From: Mytilus edulis
Taxonomy: Eukaryota > Mollusca > Bivalvia > Mytilida > Mytilidae
Direction of reading: 5' to 3'
DNA length: 64,000 bases
Assembly (NCBI RefSeq): GCF_963676685.1
Contig: NC_092346.1
Coordinates: 71,129,821-71,193,820, forward strand
The first letter of the stretch is position 1. Each line of letters begins with the position of its first letter. The position numbers and the translations under genes are program-made. The notes below the pieces were generated by a model. That model was given only the letters and a program-made list of their open reading frames with translations. It was not told the origin of the DNA and did not search any database. This document shows, piece by piece, positions 13,301 to 23,475 of the stretch.

Positions 13301-16300
13301 CTTACAAGTGAACATATTAATCTAAGTGAAAAATATAAATACAAGTAAAAGTGATTCAATTTTTTCCTATTTTACTTAAACCTTTATTTGATCATATAAG
13401 GCATGGAGCATGTTTTCTGAAGTGATTTTTATTGTAAATTAGTCTATTTACATCTAGCAATTAGCCAAAAACATAAAGTGATAATTTAACTTGTAGCTAG
13501 TCCTAGATTGCTCTAATTAATATAATGACTGATAGATTTTTTAAGGACTTGTTTGAGTAGTAAAGAAAAAATTTCATATAGAAAACATGAAAATTACTGA
13601 CTTAAGGGTTTCTGTTTTGAAATAGGAATAGATCCAGTTTCAAGTATCTAAATTATACATTACTGGCTTTTTTTCTTCATTTTACTCCATGCATATGTCT
13701 CTTTTATTCATAAACTAAGTTATTTACCGCCTGAAGCACAACCAAAGCTTTATTATCATTAACCTACCTTTTTCAGCAAAATAATTTCACTTTGAACAAG
13801 ATATTGTGTTCTCACATAATTTCAAATCATGCTTCATGTGAGCCAATTAATGCAAATTGGTTGACATGTGCTATATTTACACATGGTAGATTGGATAAAG
13901 AGCAAAATCTTGTAAATATATGCAGGTCAGCCGGAAAAATGTATAAATGATTAACTCTCAATATTCTATGCACACATAAAAAGTCATAATGAAACAAAAC
14001 AGTTAGAGGACAACTTTTTTAAACAGAAACTGGAAACAGCAAAAATAGATGGTTGAAGGGAATAACATTTTCATTTGTGCTACAGGCAGTTTTCTTAGCC
14101 AAAATTAATTAATGTTCTTACCTTTACGGTCTGTAAACATAGAACTTGCTTTTTTGGGGGACAAACTGTTTCTGTTGGATACTGAACCACTTGCACTTTC
14201 ATCTAAAATGTATCTACATGTGCAGTCATAGTAGCATGCTAGAACAAACTGATTTGATAAGTAAACTAGAGGCTCTCAAGAGCCTGTGTCGCTCACCTTG
14301 GTCTATATGCATATTAACAATGGACACAGATAAATTCATGACAAAATGGTTTTTTGGTGATGTATCTTGACCTGATAAACAATTTAACCCCATGTCAGAT
14401 TTGCTCTAAATGCTTTGGTTTCAGAGATATAAGCCAAAATCTACATTTCACCCCTATGTTCTATTTTTAGCCATGGTGGCCATCTTGGTTGGTTGGCCGG
14501 GTCACGCCACACATTTTTTAAACTAGATACCCCAATAATGATTGTGGCCAAGTTTGGTTTAATTTGGCCCAGTAGTTTCAGAGGAGAAGATTTTTGTAAA
14601 AGCTAACGAAAACGACGCAGGACGACGGACGCAGGACGCAAAGTGATGAGAAAAGCTCACTTGGCCATTTCAGTCATGTTGACTACATCATACTCTACTA
14701 ATTGCTCTAAATTTTTGAATTATGACTTAAGTTTTGCATGTGTGCTGTATATTTATTTGTGGTTAATTTTAGTTGTTGAAATTTTAGTTGTGATTCAGTT
14801 CTGGCATGTTTAGATGTATAGTTTAGCAATGATTTGCATGTATTCAATACGCCAATGCTGTCTCTATGCATTTGAAATAGTTTGCTGCTTATATATCTTA
14901 TGTGCATGTAGTGTGTTTTAATGTTACGTATATGTTATTTTTTATTTGATAAAAATCTCTCAAGAGCTTATGTTTGAATATGTGAACCGTATCAAAATAA
15001 AGATTTCATATTTGTATTTGTAAACAATTTATTTAAATGAAATATTCATATACATTTATTTGTTATCAATTTTATTTCATGAATATATGTTCATTGTCAG
15101 AAATCCTTTGACAAAATAAAATCATTATCAGTAAATAAATAAGATAAACCTTAAATACCTTTGATGGAGTTGTCTCCTTTTTCAGTTACAATAGGACTAT
15201 CTCCAGTTTTTCTCCCTAAAAAGTAAATTAACAAAATTTATTGCAATTTCAGAGACACATGAATTTAATCATGATTATCGTAATTTTAGTTTGCTGTAAA
15301 AGTCAATAAAATTTTCACACAGATAAATTGTGGTGGCCATACTTGACCAATGATATAAGAATGATTCTCCTGTATTACTACTTTCATTATTATCTTTCAA
15401 TTCAATAACCATATTCCTTAAAAACAATGTTCTTCGTAGAGCAAATTTTGATGTATTCCATTTATCTTTTTCAATTTAGCAAGACAATTTAATTAACGTG
15501 GTTTATTTCATGTGTAAATTGTGTGTTGTCAACACAAACATAAAATTTGTAGGATGTGGAGCAAGAGCTCAATTATGGTCTAGGGAGAGATGCAGTGCAT
15601 TTATATATCCATGATTTTGAGTTCTTGGGACTTTAATCATACATGTATGATACATGTAGTGCTCATGTTGTGGGAAGACTATAGTCACTCTATTCTCAGC
15701 AATTTTCCAACATAAACATGATTAAGAAAAGATGAATATTAGATTTCTTCTGTGGTTCTTCCAATTTTGAAGATACAGTTTTTTTCTGACAGTTCTAAAT
15801 GTTTCCAATATCTTTAGCTTCAAGCAATATTTGATAAAAAAAAATCTTACCAACACATTTTACAGAGATATCCTTCTAGAAACTTCTTTATAATTCAGAA
15901 TATTGCTAGAATTGCTCTAAACAAACACACATTGTAATATTTTCCCCCACAATAAAAATAAATAAAATGCTTTGCTGACTGCATCCTGATATGATCACAG
16001 AGGTTAAATCCTGAACAGTTGGGGCAAATTTTGACACAATATTCAAGCTTGATATTGTCTGAATTTGGATTGTAATCAAATTTTTGACATTATATAGGTT
16101 TCTGGCACAAAATAAATATGGTCAAAGATCTTAAAAATCTATTGCGCAATACTTTGCACTTGAAGATTTCTTCTTGAAACTTTACAAAAAATTTTGAAAA
16201 AAAATAATACATGTATTCTCCTTAAAAAAATGAAAAAAAATCCCCCCTAAACTTTTTGAGCACTCCTCTTAGCAATTACTCCAAAACTCAATTCACGCCT

Positions 16301-18695
16301 TCCCTTTGTAGAATGGAACCTTGTAGTACAATTTTAGAGGAACCATAAAATTAAACACAAGTTATTGTCCAGAAACAACAAAAATGCTTGTTTTTTGCCC
16401 CTGATTCCTGCATGTAAGGGGCAATTACCCCAAAACTCAACCACAGCCTTTCCTTTGTGATATGAAACCTTGTGGTACAATGTCAGAGAGATCCATACAC
16501 TTACACACAAGTTATTGTCCAGAAACAACAAAAATGCTTGTTTTGGCATTTATTCCTAACCTGTTGATACCATAAACCCAAAATCAATCCATATCTTCCT
16601 CTGTGGTATTGAATCTTCTTGTGAAATTTCATAGAGATCCATTCACTTAAACTGAAGTTATTGTTTGGAAACCAAATGTGTCTTTGGATGATGACAACAC
16701 AGACACATACAATGACGACATAGTAGCAATATGCAAACCCAAAAACATTTTTGCGGTCATATTAAAATTATTTGCCGCTAATTTATGTTGGATTTGGGAT
16801 CCTGTCTTTATAATGCTGGAAAAAAATCACCTATAAACACAGAATTATTCATCTTAAGAATATTCATTTAATACATACAAGATAAATTTGGCATAAATTT
16901 TCCAAGGAAACTTTTATAAGAAGATCTGCTTGGTGATTGGTTAATAGAGGTTTCATCATCCTGTAAACTGGTATTCTCTTCAGTAATGTCATTCTCTCCA
17001 TCATCTGGAAGAAGAACAAGTATATTCAATGTACAAACAAAATTTTGTTTAATATGTGCAAATCATTATGAACATTACAGTGCTCAGTATGAGAGGGGAT
17101 AGGCCCTTTATCTGGACTCTGGGATCTTTTTTTTAATTCGGGAAGTAAGGATTTAAATTTATTTAAATTTAGGACCTCAGGATTTCGTGTTTTTAAGACC
17201 AGGATCAGAACCCTCCAACCCCCTCATAGTATGTATCTTATATAATAATTCAATATATTTTACAATGTACATGTATTTAAGAAATAATTCCATCATTCCA
17301 TGTTCTATGTTAATTTTAACATTGGTAGACAATTACTAGCCATTATATTTCATCAATATCTTCATACTAAGTGTTAGAGATGTGTGAATATTGGCAATCA
17401 TTTCAATTCTAATAGTAAACTTTGAATTTTGTTTGTTTGATCATGTAAGATGTACAATTTGTAAATGTGATTAACTTAATACATGAAGTACTTATAAAAC
17501 TATTATTTTCTACAATATTTTTGATTGTGTAGCCTTGTTAGTGGTTGTCATTGTCCACCTAGAAATTTGATGTTAAAGTTGAGTTTTTATACACAATGTA
17601 TATGAATAGATTCCTCTATTAACTTTTCTCAATTGTCAATGTAATAATGATTAATATTCATTTGTAGTCTGCCATATGGATTGTAACCCTTGTAAAGACT
17701 ACATTAGTGACTACTGCCTCAAAGGTATAATCCAACTCTTTATTCATGGATAACCAGAGATGTATATTGGAACATAATTCTACATATGAACAAGAACGTG
17801 TCCCCAGTAAACCGAAGTCCCATTCACACTATCATTTTCTATGTTTAGAGGACAGTTGAAATGGGAGAAAATCTCTAATTTGGCATTAAAATTAGAAAGA
17901 TCATATCATAGGGAACATGTGTACTATGTTTCAAGTTGATTGGACTTCAACTTCATCAAAAATTACCTTGACCAAAAACTTTAACCTGAAGCAGGACGGC
18001 CAGACGAACGGACGGAAGGATGAAGGGATGCACAGACCAGACAACATAATGCCCATAAATGGGGCAAAAAAGAAGCCAACAGGTAAGTTAGGGGTCTCAG
18101 TTTCTCACTAGGGGATGAGTTCCCCCTGTTTCTGATAAGCCCATAGGATAATAACTTAAAACCAGTTCCAATCTTACAGTCTAATCTGTGTGCTCCTCTC
18201 ATTCCAAACACATACAGTATATTTATTTAAAGTGATTCTACAAATTTAACTTCAGTGCAATTGTTGAAAAATACATTCAATTTTAAAAATTTCAACTAAC
18301 AATACAAACAATGGGAATGTAGAAGTAATGGTGTTTTGCATAAATTATATACATGTATACATTGCAATTTATTTTTAACCTCATTTAATTAAAGTTTCAC
18401 TTCTTTTTTTTTTACATGTTCTCCATCCTCCAAATGAATTAAATACTAACTTGTACATTACTTCAAATAATCATCTTCCATTGAAATATTTATAACCTGG
18501 TAAACATGCTTTGAAGCTTTCTAAAGGTAAACAAATTTTGATTTCCTTGGATTTCATCATATTTTCATAAGAGATGCTAGAGAATGTTAGAGAATAATGT
18601 AAATTGTATAAACCTTCATTCCCTCCTTCATCAGATAGTCTACTTCTCTTTTCTGCTGGTTCATCTGATTCTGTTAAATTCTTTCTTTTAAACAT
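863..18695 (-). CDS. SEA plus fibronectin III domain protein, 13 exons, incomplete at its C-terminus
   Basis: Exons, in order of transcription: 18614-18695, 16879-17004, 15159-15215, 14122-14202, 12691-12800, 11783-11853, 11232-11267, about 10645-10817, 7630-7698, 7044-7331, 4616-4684, 2312-2383 and 863-1372. All have AG/GT borders and matching phases, giving about 581 open codons. The start ATG at 18695 has an in-frame TAA two codons upstream. Domains: a basic N-terminus (MFKRKN, EKRSR), a Ser/Asp-rich region (about 28-115), SEA (about 116-230), a Lys/Glu linker (about 245-440) and FN3 (about 444-535). The tail ends YKLPL...RKCVFGSG, which from memory resembles the lead-in to a P-loop NTPase domain in invertebrate proteins; that domain would lie left of the window. 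No signal peptide or membrane segment is visible, which is odd for an SEA protein. The donor of the 10645-10817 exon (A|GTGGGA) is the weakest border. The function is not known to me. Confidence 0.8.
1373..2311. other. Intron of the SEA/FN3 gene, nothing recognised
   Basis: AT-rich intron sequence between the fibronectin exon and the preceding 72-nt Lys-rich exon (2312-2383). No repeat with clear ends and no coding signal was seen. Confidence 0.7.
3083..3575 (+). repeat. About 1.4 copies of the 350-bp dispersed repeat family
   Basis: The segment 'tctgctggtggactattagt' followed by 'ccagtacttcgg' occurs at about 3090 and again about 349 bp later. The same family forms a perfect three-copy array at 27911-29006 in an unrelated intron. 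It sits in the intron between exons 4616-4684 and 2312-2383. Confidence 0.8.
4616..4684 (-). CDS. Lys-rich linker exon of the SEA/FN3 gene
   Basis: A 69-nt exon with acceptor TTACAG and donor CCAG|GTATAG, phase 1 to phase 1. It encodes a basic stretch with KKTPVVKKNKRTPG. The next exon (2312-2383, 72 nt, phase 1-1) continues with KKDKPESKKDQTKQES. Both are too short to be found as open frames and are supported by border and phase agreement and by their matching composition. Confidence 0.8.
5325..6851 (+). mobile_element. Helitron-like non-autonomous element with eight 166-bp core repeats
   Basis: It begins with the palindromic AGCTCACCTGG...CCAAGTGAGC and ends AGGTGAGCGATACAGGC followed by the hairpin GGCTCTTGAGAGCC and CTAG. 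The first and last 8 bases are inverted copies of each other. Core units start at 5434, 5600, 5766, 5932, 6098, 6264, 6430 and 6595, a 166-bp period. A hairpin followed by CTAG at the 3' end fits the CTRR rule of Helitrons, and a core array of about 160 bp fits the pearl/HINE elements known from oysters. The short open frames of about 62 codons inside it are repeats of the unit, not genes. It lies in an intron of the SEA/FN3 gene. Confidence 0.75.
7044..7331 (-). CDS. Acidic linker exon of the SEA/FN3 gene
   Basis: A 288-nt exon, acceptor TAATACAG|AAGTT and donor GACAG|GTATAC, phase 1-1. It encodes a Glu/Asp-rich, low-complexity segment (VEIDEEVIEDKFVD...VVSEETG). The preceding 69-nt exon at 7630-7698 (acceptor TTGTAG, donor ACAG|GTACTC) encodes NQKEEKSIEVEEEENMPHNG. 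Together they form the long charged linker between SEA and FN3. Confidence 0.82.
8197..9331. mobile_element. Harbinger-type non-autonomous DNA element (MITE)
   Basis: The ends are inverted copies over about 40 bp: GGGTCATCCATAATTGTCAA at the left, and its reverse complement ending GGATGACCCC at the right. The element is flanked by TTA on both sides (8194-8196 and 9332-9334). A 3-bp TTA/TAA duplication is the hallmark of the PIF/Harbinger superfamily. At 1135 bp with no transposase frame it is non-autonomous. Confidence 0.8.
9344..10154 (-). mobile_element. Helitron-like element of the AGCTCACCTGG family, reverse orientation
   Basis: It has the same two ends as the element at 5325 but inverted: CTAGAGGCTCC...GTCGCTCACC at the left and GCTCACTTGGCCC...AGGTGAGCT at the right. 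The interior differs and has no 166-bp array. It starts only 9 bp after the TTA duplication of the neighbouring Harbinger-type element. Confidence 0.75.
10245..10612. repeat. Minisatellite of about 26 bp
   Basis: Tandem copies of ACTCATTTCAATAACTATTT-ACATGG grade into CCATTTCCCTAACTTTTTACATGGA. About 14 copies are present with growing divergence. It ends about 30 bp from the splice donor of the last SEA exon. Confidence 0.85.
10645..12800 (-). CDS. SEA domain of the SEA/FN3 gene (four exons)
   Basis: Exons 12691-12800, 11783-11853, 11232-11267 and about 10645-10817. The first encodes KNKWTDDLLDPSTEEYKTLS, matching the SEA pattern of a Trp/Phe, a Leu-x-Asp-Pro-Ser and a Tyr-x-x-Leu. The second gives INGLLQNSNVSKVYMNDVVV, the second helix and strand. 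The fourth starts PGNIMVHSEMTF, matching the Gly-Ser-Val-x-Val cleavage loop with Asn in place of Ser. SEA domains are usually extracellular and self-cleave at Gly|Ser; with Gly-Asn cleavage may be lost. Phases run 1-0, 0-2, 2-2, 2-1. The identification rests on motif spacing, not a search. Confidence 0.72.
11232..11267 (-). CDS. 36-nt symmetric microexon inside the SEA loop
   Basis: Borders ATTTGTAG|CAATATA and AAAAAG|GTAAATG, phase 2 on both sides. It adds the 12 residues NIQNNTRSTRKS just before PGNIMV. Because it is a multiple of three with equal phases it can be skipped without changing the frame, which would bring IKYS directly next to PGNIMV, closer to the SEA consensus. It may therefore be an alternative exon; nothing in the sequence proves its use. 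Confidence 0.6.
12300..12420. repeat. Three imperfect copies of a 38-41 bp repeat
   Basis: ACTTAAATTGTCAAGTC followed by TTAAACTACAGATACAAA recurs three times with small changes. Intronic, no other signal. Confidence 0.7.
12559..12705 (-). repeat. Tandem triplication of an exon end and its splice donor
   Basis: A 44-50 bp unit is repeated three times, each ending on the minus strand in CACAGAG|GTATTATCTT. The first donor (exon end at 12691) keeps the frame to the next exon. The other two (exon ends at about 12647 and 12600) would add GTA TTA TCT and then reach a TAA. Confidence 0.85.
14122..14202 (-). CDS. Ser-rich exon of the SEA/FN3 gene
   Basis: An 81-nt exon with acceptor CATTTTAG and donor AAAG|GTAAG, phase 1-1. 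It encodes ESASGSVSNRNSLSPKKASS, a Ser-rich stretch with a likely disordered, phosphorylatable character. The upstream exons 15159-15215 (57 nt) and 16879-17004 (126 nt) have the same phases and similar Ser/Asp/Asn-rich composition. Confidence 0.8.
14266..14666 (-). mobile_element. Truncated Helitron-like element of the AGCTCACCTGG family
   Basis: It starts CTAGAGGCTCTCAAGAGCC, shares an internal segment ('ttagccatggtggccatctt') with the element at 9344, and ends in AAAGCTCACTTGGCC, where the outer palindrome is cut short. Confidence 0.7.
14690..15020 (+). repeat. Dispersed repeat, copy 1 (tail ending in a TTGTATTTGTA run)
   Basis: About 320 bp that recur with many changes at 22825-23190. 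Shared blocks include 'ctgtctctatgcatttgaaa' and 'atatgtgaaccg'. The ending in a short TTGTATTTGTA repeat suggests a SINE- or LINE-type 3' end. Confidence 0.65.
16250..16730. repeat. Three diverged copies of a 150-bp repeat
   Basis: The block 'cacaagttattgtccagaaa' followed by 'caacaaaaatgcttgtttt' recurs at about 16360 and 16508, with a more diverged copy near 16650. The short open frames here are the repeat, not genes. Confidence 0.7.
17780..18120 (+). repeat. Dispersed repeat of unknown class
   Basis: It runs from 'aacaagaacgtgtccccagt' to 'ggggcaaaaaagaagcc' and contains a GACGGACGGA-like stretch near 18000. From memory similar blocks are common in mollusc DNA. No ends were defined. Confidence 0.45.
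18614..18695 (-). CDS. First coding exon of the SEA/FN3 gene
   Basis: It encodes MFKRKNLTESDEPAEKRSRL and 7 more residues, ending in AATGAAG|GTTTATA (phase 1). The ATG is preceded by TAACTAAAG, so an in-frame stop lies just upstream. A possible 5' UTR acceptor (TTTCTAGTTGTAG) lies about 23 bases upstream, and two short upstream ATGs stand between it and the start. Basic clusters KRK and EKRSR could act as a nuclear signal, which is inference. Confidence 0.8.
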
Positions 18696-19544
18696 CTTTA
18701 GTTATCATTCATTGTTTCTACAACTAGAAATAAAAAGATCCTCTTCTGCTCTGCAAAATCCAATTGTGAATATTTTATTTTTTAAAATCACATTTTCTTT
18801 AAATATCTATGCAATGCAAATATTCAGTTTTTACTGAATCTGATTTTATTACCAATGCACTGTAAGCATGGTACATGTACATAGTAAGTTCTAATAGAAA
18901 ATGCATGACCAAATTTAATCTGCCAATTGATTTCCAATTTATTGTCAGACCTGTCAACAATCCCAATTTATTAGGGCTATCCCAATTACAACAAATGTAG
19001 AGGTTTCAACCTGAATTTTGAAATATGTTAATTTTATAACTTGAACACCTCAAAACAAGCATTAACATTGTTAAAGGGGTATTTAAGCACATACATGTAC
19101 ATACCGATTCAAACACTTATGACAATAACACAGTAGCATAAGTTTCTGTTTTGCTTAAAATCCTATTCTTGACCATGGGACACTGATCACCCAAATACGA
19201 TCTTGATCTGAGTTTTTTGGTCATAAGCATTGTGTATAAATTTGAAAAATTTGGTTTAGGCAACTCAAGTCTTTTAAGTAAGAGAAAGGAAACAAAAAAT
19301 TCAGTGACTTTCATTTGTAGAGGGGCATATCTTTAGAATGACAACAGTGATGCCACCAGAATTCAAACTTGATCTGTGCTTTTTGAATAACAATCATAGT
19401 GTATCAGTTTCCTAAGTTCCTAACATTTGGTTGAGCCAAACTAAAGTTAGAGAACAGAAACCAATATACAATGTAGGGATGTCATACGTACAGACTTACA
19501 TGTACAACTACAAGAGTAACACTTAATGCCTCCTCCCCTTCAGG

Positions 19545-21125
19545 CAGGGATGGGGTCGATTACTTTAAAATGTAATCGATTAAATTACAATTACTTTGCT
19601 AATAAAATGTAATCGATTACATTACAATTACACCCTTTTTCATATGTAATCGATTACATTAGATTACTTTTCTTTAAAGTAATCATGATTACTTTAGATT
19701 ACTTATGATTACATTGTATATTGCAATATCAAAGTTTTTTTATAAATTTTTATCCTCACAAAAAAGCTAATTTTGGTGATTTTTTTAAAAGCCTTAAATT
19801 ACTCATCTTAATTGAAAGAATTTATAGACAAGTACAGCGTAACATGTATTATTTGATAAAATAGCTATTACAGACAAATGCATGTCCTTCCTCTATGTAA
19901 AAGATATAACTTTATTTTTTTCTACAAATTTTAACCAACTGCCTAATTAACAAAAAACCTGAACAAATAAGGAAAATTAATTAAGTATAGTTTTATTGTC
20001 TGTTGGGACATAATTGACACATCCATTAATGTTTTTACAGGTGTTAATCACCACTTCCATTTTTTTTTAACAAACAATAGGTGAGCTTGGGTATTAAAAT
20101 TTTATTGTCTTAATAACAATATCAATAAAGTTAAAAGTGGTTGATTGTCATTATTTTGTTTGAAATTTTTCAATACTTGATCTAATTAATAATTATTGTC
20201 AGATGAAAAAACAAAACAGCTTTGTAACTTAGGAAAGTATATACATTTCTCTTTAAATTAAGAAGCAGTTTATTTTAATAAAATACATTTTGTCCTAATG
20301 AAACTTCTGACGTCACCTGTTGTTTACTATGCATATTGTTTGATATTATGCCATATGTATACACTGTACATGTACTTGTTTGTACTGATGAGCCGTAAGG
20401 CTCAAAGTTAATAAAGAATAAAAATTAGAAAGCACATATTATACACGAATTTATGGAAAACAAAATTTATTCAATTTGTCAATAAATGAAATCCGGTTTT
20501 AACTTCCATTTTGAATTAAGTGAGCTCATATATTTATGTCGACCATCGAAGTAAAATTGGAACTAAATGTTTTCTGCATTTGAATTTCAATGTAGTTATG
20601 TAAAAATATTGGTTAAATTTGTATGAAATTGGAGTTAATATCAGAAGTTTTCAATCAAGGAAAAAAATGCTTTCAAGGCATATTCTTGTATCATAGGAGC
20701 TCAATCTTACAACAAAATATTGGAGAGGCAATTTCCTTTAGTAAACTGTTAACAAAATAAAACACTTGGTTATCCAAATTTGTTATATAGATGATACAAT
20801 TTATCACATTAAACAAGGTCCCATCATTGTGAATACCAGTTTCATGATTTTTCATTCAAGCTTTACATTTTCTTATTTTCATATTGTCTATCAAAAACTA
20901 TTTTCATATATATACAAGATTTGTAATCAGCAAGTAATCATATGAATGTAATCTTAAAGTAATCTAAAAGTAATCATGATTACACCTGTTTTTTGCAATG
21001 TAATCGATTACATTATGATTACTTGTAATCAGAAATGGCATGATTACTGATTACATAGGATTACACTGCAAAATGTAATCGATTACAGCTGATTACGATT
21101 ACTGATTACGATTACCCCATGCCTG
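19545..21125. mobile_element. hAT-type non-autonomous element rich in TAATCGATTA motifs
   Basis: The ends are CAGGGATGGGG at the left and CCCCATGCCTG at the right, an imperfect inverted repeat. It is flanked by CCTTCAGG (19537-19544) and CCTTCAGC (21126-21133), 7 of 8 bases equal. An 8-bp duplication plus a CAGGG start is typical of hAT elements. Both subterminal regions, about 150-200 bp each, are packed with TGTAATCGATTACA and ATTACTTTA-like motifs. At 1581 bp no transposase frame is present. Confidence 0.85.
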
Positions 21126-21133
21126 CCTTCAGC

Positions 21134-22824
21134 AGGGGCATATAAATGCTGTCTATTGTCAAAAATATCAACAGGGTTATTACTGCCCCCCCCCCCCCCC
21201 CCCTCCTCATTACTGGCTGCTATAAAGTTCATATTTTGTAAAACATTTCTTTACATTAAGAAATTTTTAATCAGAGCTGGCAAAATAGCATACATGTAAA
21301 TTGCAGAAATCACTTTCTTTCTTCCAGTCTCGTTTGTCATGAAACCTTGAGTGAAATATATGTCTATCAGTCTATCAAAATATATATATATAGGAAGTCT
21401 ATCAAAAGTCTATCAAAATATATATATATAGGAAGGAGCAAAATAACAATTTCATTTTTAATAGTTATTTGATATGAAAAACATTACCTGATGATAGCGT
21501 TTCTTTGTTTTTATAAAAAAAAAAGATGTCATAACTTAAATGACGACACAACTAAAATCTCTAACAACAGGACCAAAATTCGAAGCGTTACAGTATTTTG
21601 GTTTATTTTTTAACAGATTTTGAAATTAAAATAGGCTTGAATTAAAAAAATAATTCTTTATGGACTTCGTCCTCTTTCACAGGTAATGCCTGTCTCAGTT
21701 TTTACCAATTCATATGGTACCTAGTAAAAGTTTTCAGTTTATGTCTTCCATAATCGTTTATGTTTCCTCTAACTAAAGATCTAAACTGCTGAATGATCTA
21801 TCATGGAGTAAGATTTGTTTTTACATCAAAAAGGGTTTCCCTCGCGAATTGAAAGTGAAAGTGAAGGCAAGTGTAATGTCTTCGAATTAATGCAAGAGTT
21901 TGATAATTGAAAATTAATAAATTGTGATTGTAATGCTAATATATTTTTTGTATATATAAACTTGTACTAACAGCAAAAAAACAGGGTTCTAAAAGTTGTT
22001 TGCAAAATTATTTGGTTAATTTCTGTTTACACCGGAAGTGGTTTCTAATTTTTTTGGTATCGGTGACACTAGTGTAGTATTTTCCGGAAATTGACAGTGA
22101 ATGTGCTGTCAACGTATATTTGTTCCGCCTATAAACCAACGGAAACTTTATTATAAACATTGTCATAATATCTATTTCTGTTGGAACAAATACTCTATAC
22201 CATTTATTCCGTTAGGATATACTAAAATATTTATTCCTGTGGAAATAATATTCCAGAATATATTTTTTTCCTTTTGGAACTTATACTAAAGGAACTTATA
22301 TTCCGGGACAACGATCCATTTCAATCCTCTCCACAGGGAAGTGGATCGTTACCCTTGGCTAGAGAAGATGAAGCATACATCAAAAGGTAACATTATTTGA
22401 TATTCATGAGGACGATAGGTTTCAGGAAGTCTGTGGCGCTCAGCTTGCCGCGAGTTTCCCCATAAGACTGATACCGTGAACGAATGCATATAATATTTTT
22501 GTTGCATTGAAACCGTGTTATACAAGATCGTGCATTGACTGAACCACCCGAGAACTGCAAAAATTTCTATGAAAACGTGTGATGGTTTAAGATTATATAA
22601 ATGTACATAGATATATTCTGAGAGACAAGAGCATGTGTTAATTTTTGCTGAACAGAGCTTGTCTTGAAAAATTTTGAATTTTCAGCTGCTTCTCTGTGGA
22701 ACACAGCCTACATGCTGACTATTTCACGGGACTGAAAATAGTTTCTCAATTTAAGAGCCTTATACAGTCCTGGAATGGACTAACATGTTGTTTTCTGCAT
22801 GTAGATAAGCTTTTTCATACTTAA
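21134..22824. other. Intergenic spacer
   Basis: It contains a run of C at about 21184-21203, two copies of 'tctatcaaaatatatatata' near 21380-21430, and otherwise AT-rich DNA. No exon could be supported. Confidence 0.6.
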
Positions 22825-23190
22825 GTAATTGCTCTAAATGTTGGCATTATGCCTTAAATTATGCATTTGTGTTTTATTTTTATTTGTGCTAAATTTTAAT
22901 TGTGCTTAAATTTTAGTTGTGCTTCAGTTTTTATTTATTCTTCAGTTCTGGCATATTAGGTGTGTAGATTAGTAATACTTTGCATGTATTTGAATACGCC
23001 TGTGCTGTCTCTATGCATTTGAAATAATTTGTTGCTTATATATATCTTATGTGCATGTTGTATGTTCTAATGTTATATGTGTAAGTTATGTTATTATATA
23101 TTCTGTAAAAAGCCCTCAAGAGCTTTATTGTATTGTTATATGTGAACCGAATCATAATTAAACTTTCGAATTTGTAAATTTGTATTCGTA
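22825..23190 (+). repeat. Dispersed repeat, copy 2
   Basis: Same family and orientation as 14690-15020, ending in 'aatttgtaaatttgtatt'. Confidence 0.65.
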
Positions 23191-23475
23191 CACACAAGGA
23201 CCGCCATGGGAAATGATCCAAATAAATTGAAAGATATGAAGTTTCGGAAAAATTCATAATAATGGCCGAAGCTGACATCATCAAGGTGCTTGATTTTTTT
23301 AACAGCATATAGTAACTATGTTTGTATAACGTGCTTTTTTCAACAGAAAATCGACATTTTTAAGGGAACCAACTGCCAAAAGTGTTCGCAACTATATCGT
23401 TGAAATGAAAAAAAGTTACCACTTGTACAAATAAGTCTGCTTCATATATTGAACTTCATCTAAACATTAACAACA

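Noticed and set aside
23036-23308. 90-codon minus-strand open frame
   Set aside because: It overlaps a dispersed repeat whose other copy at 14690-15020 does not keep the frame.
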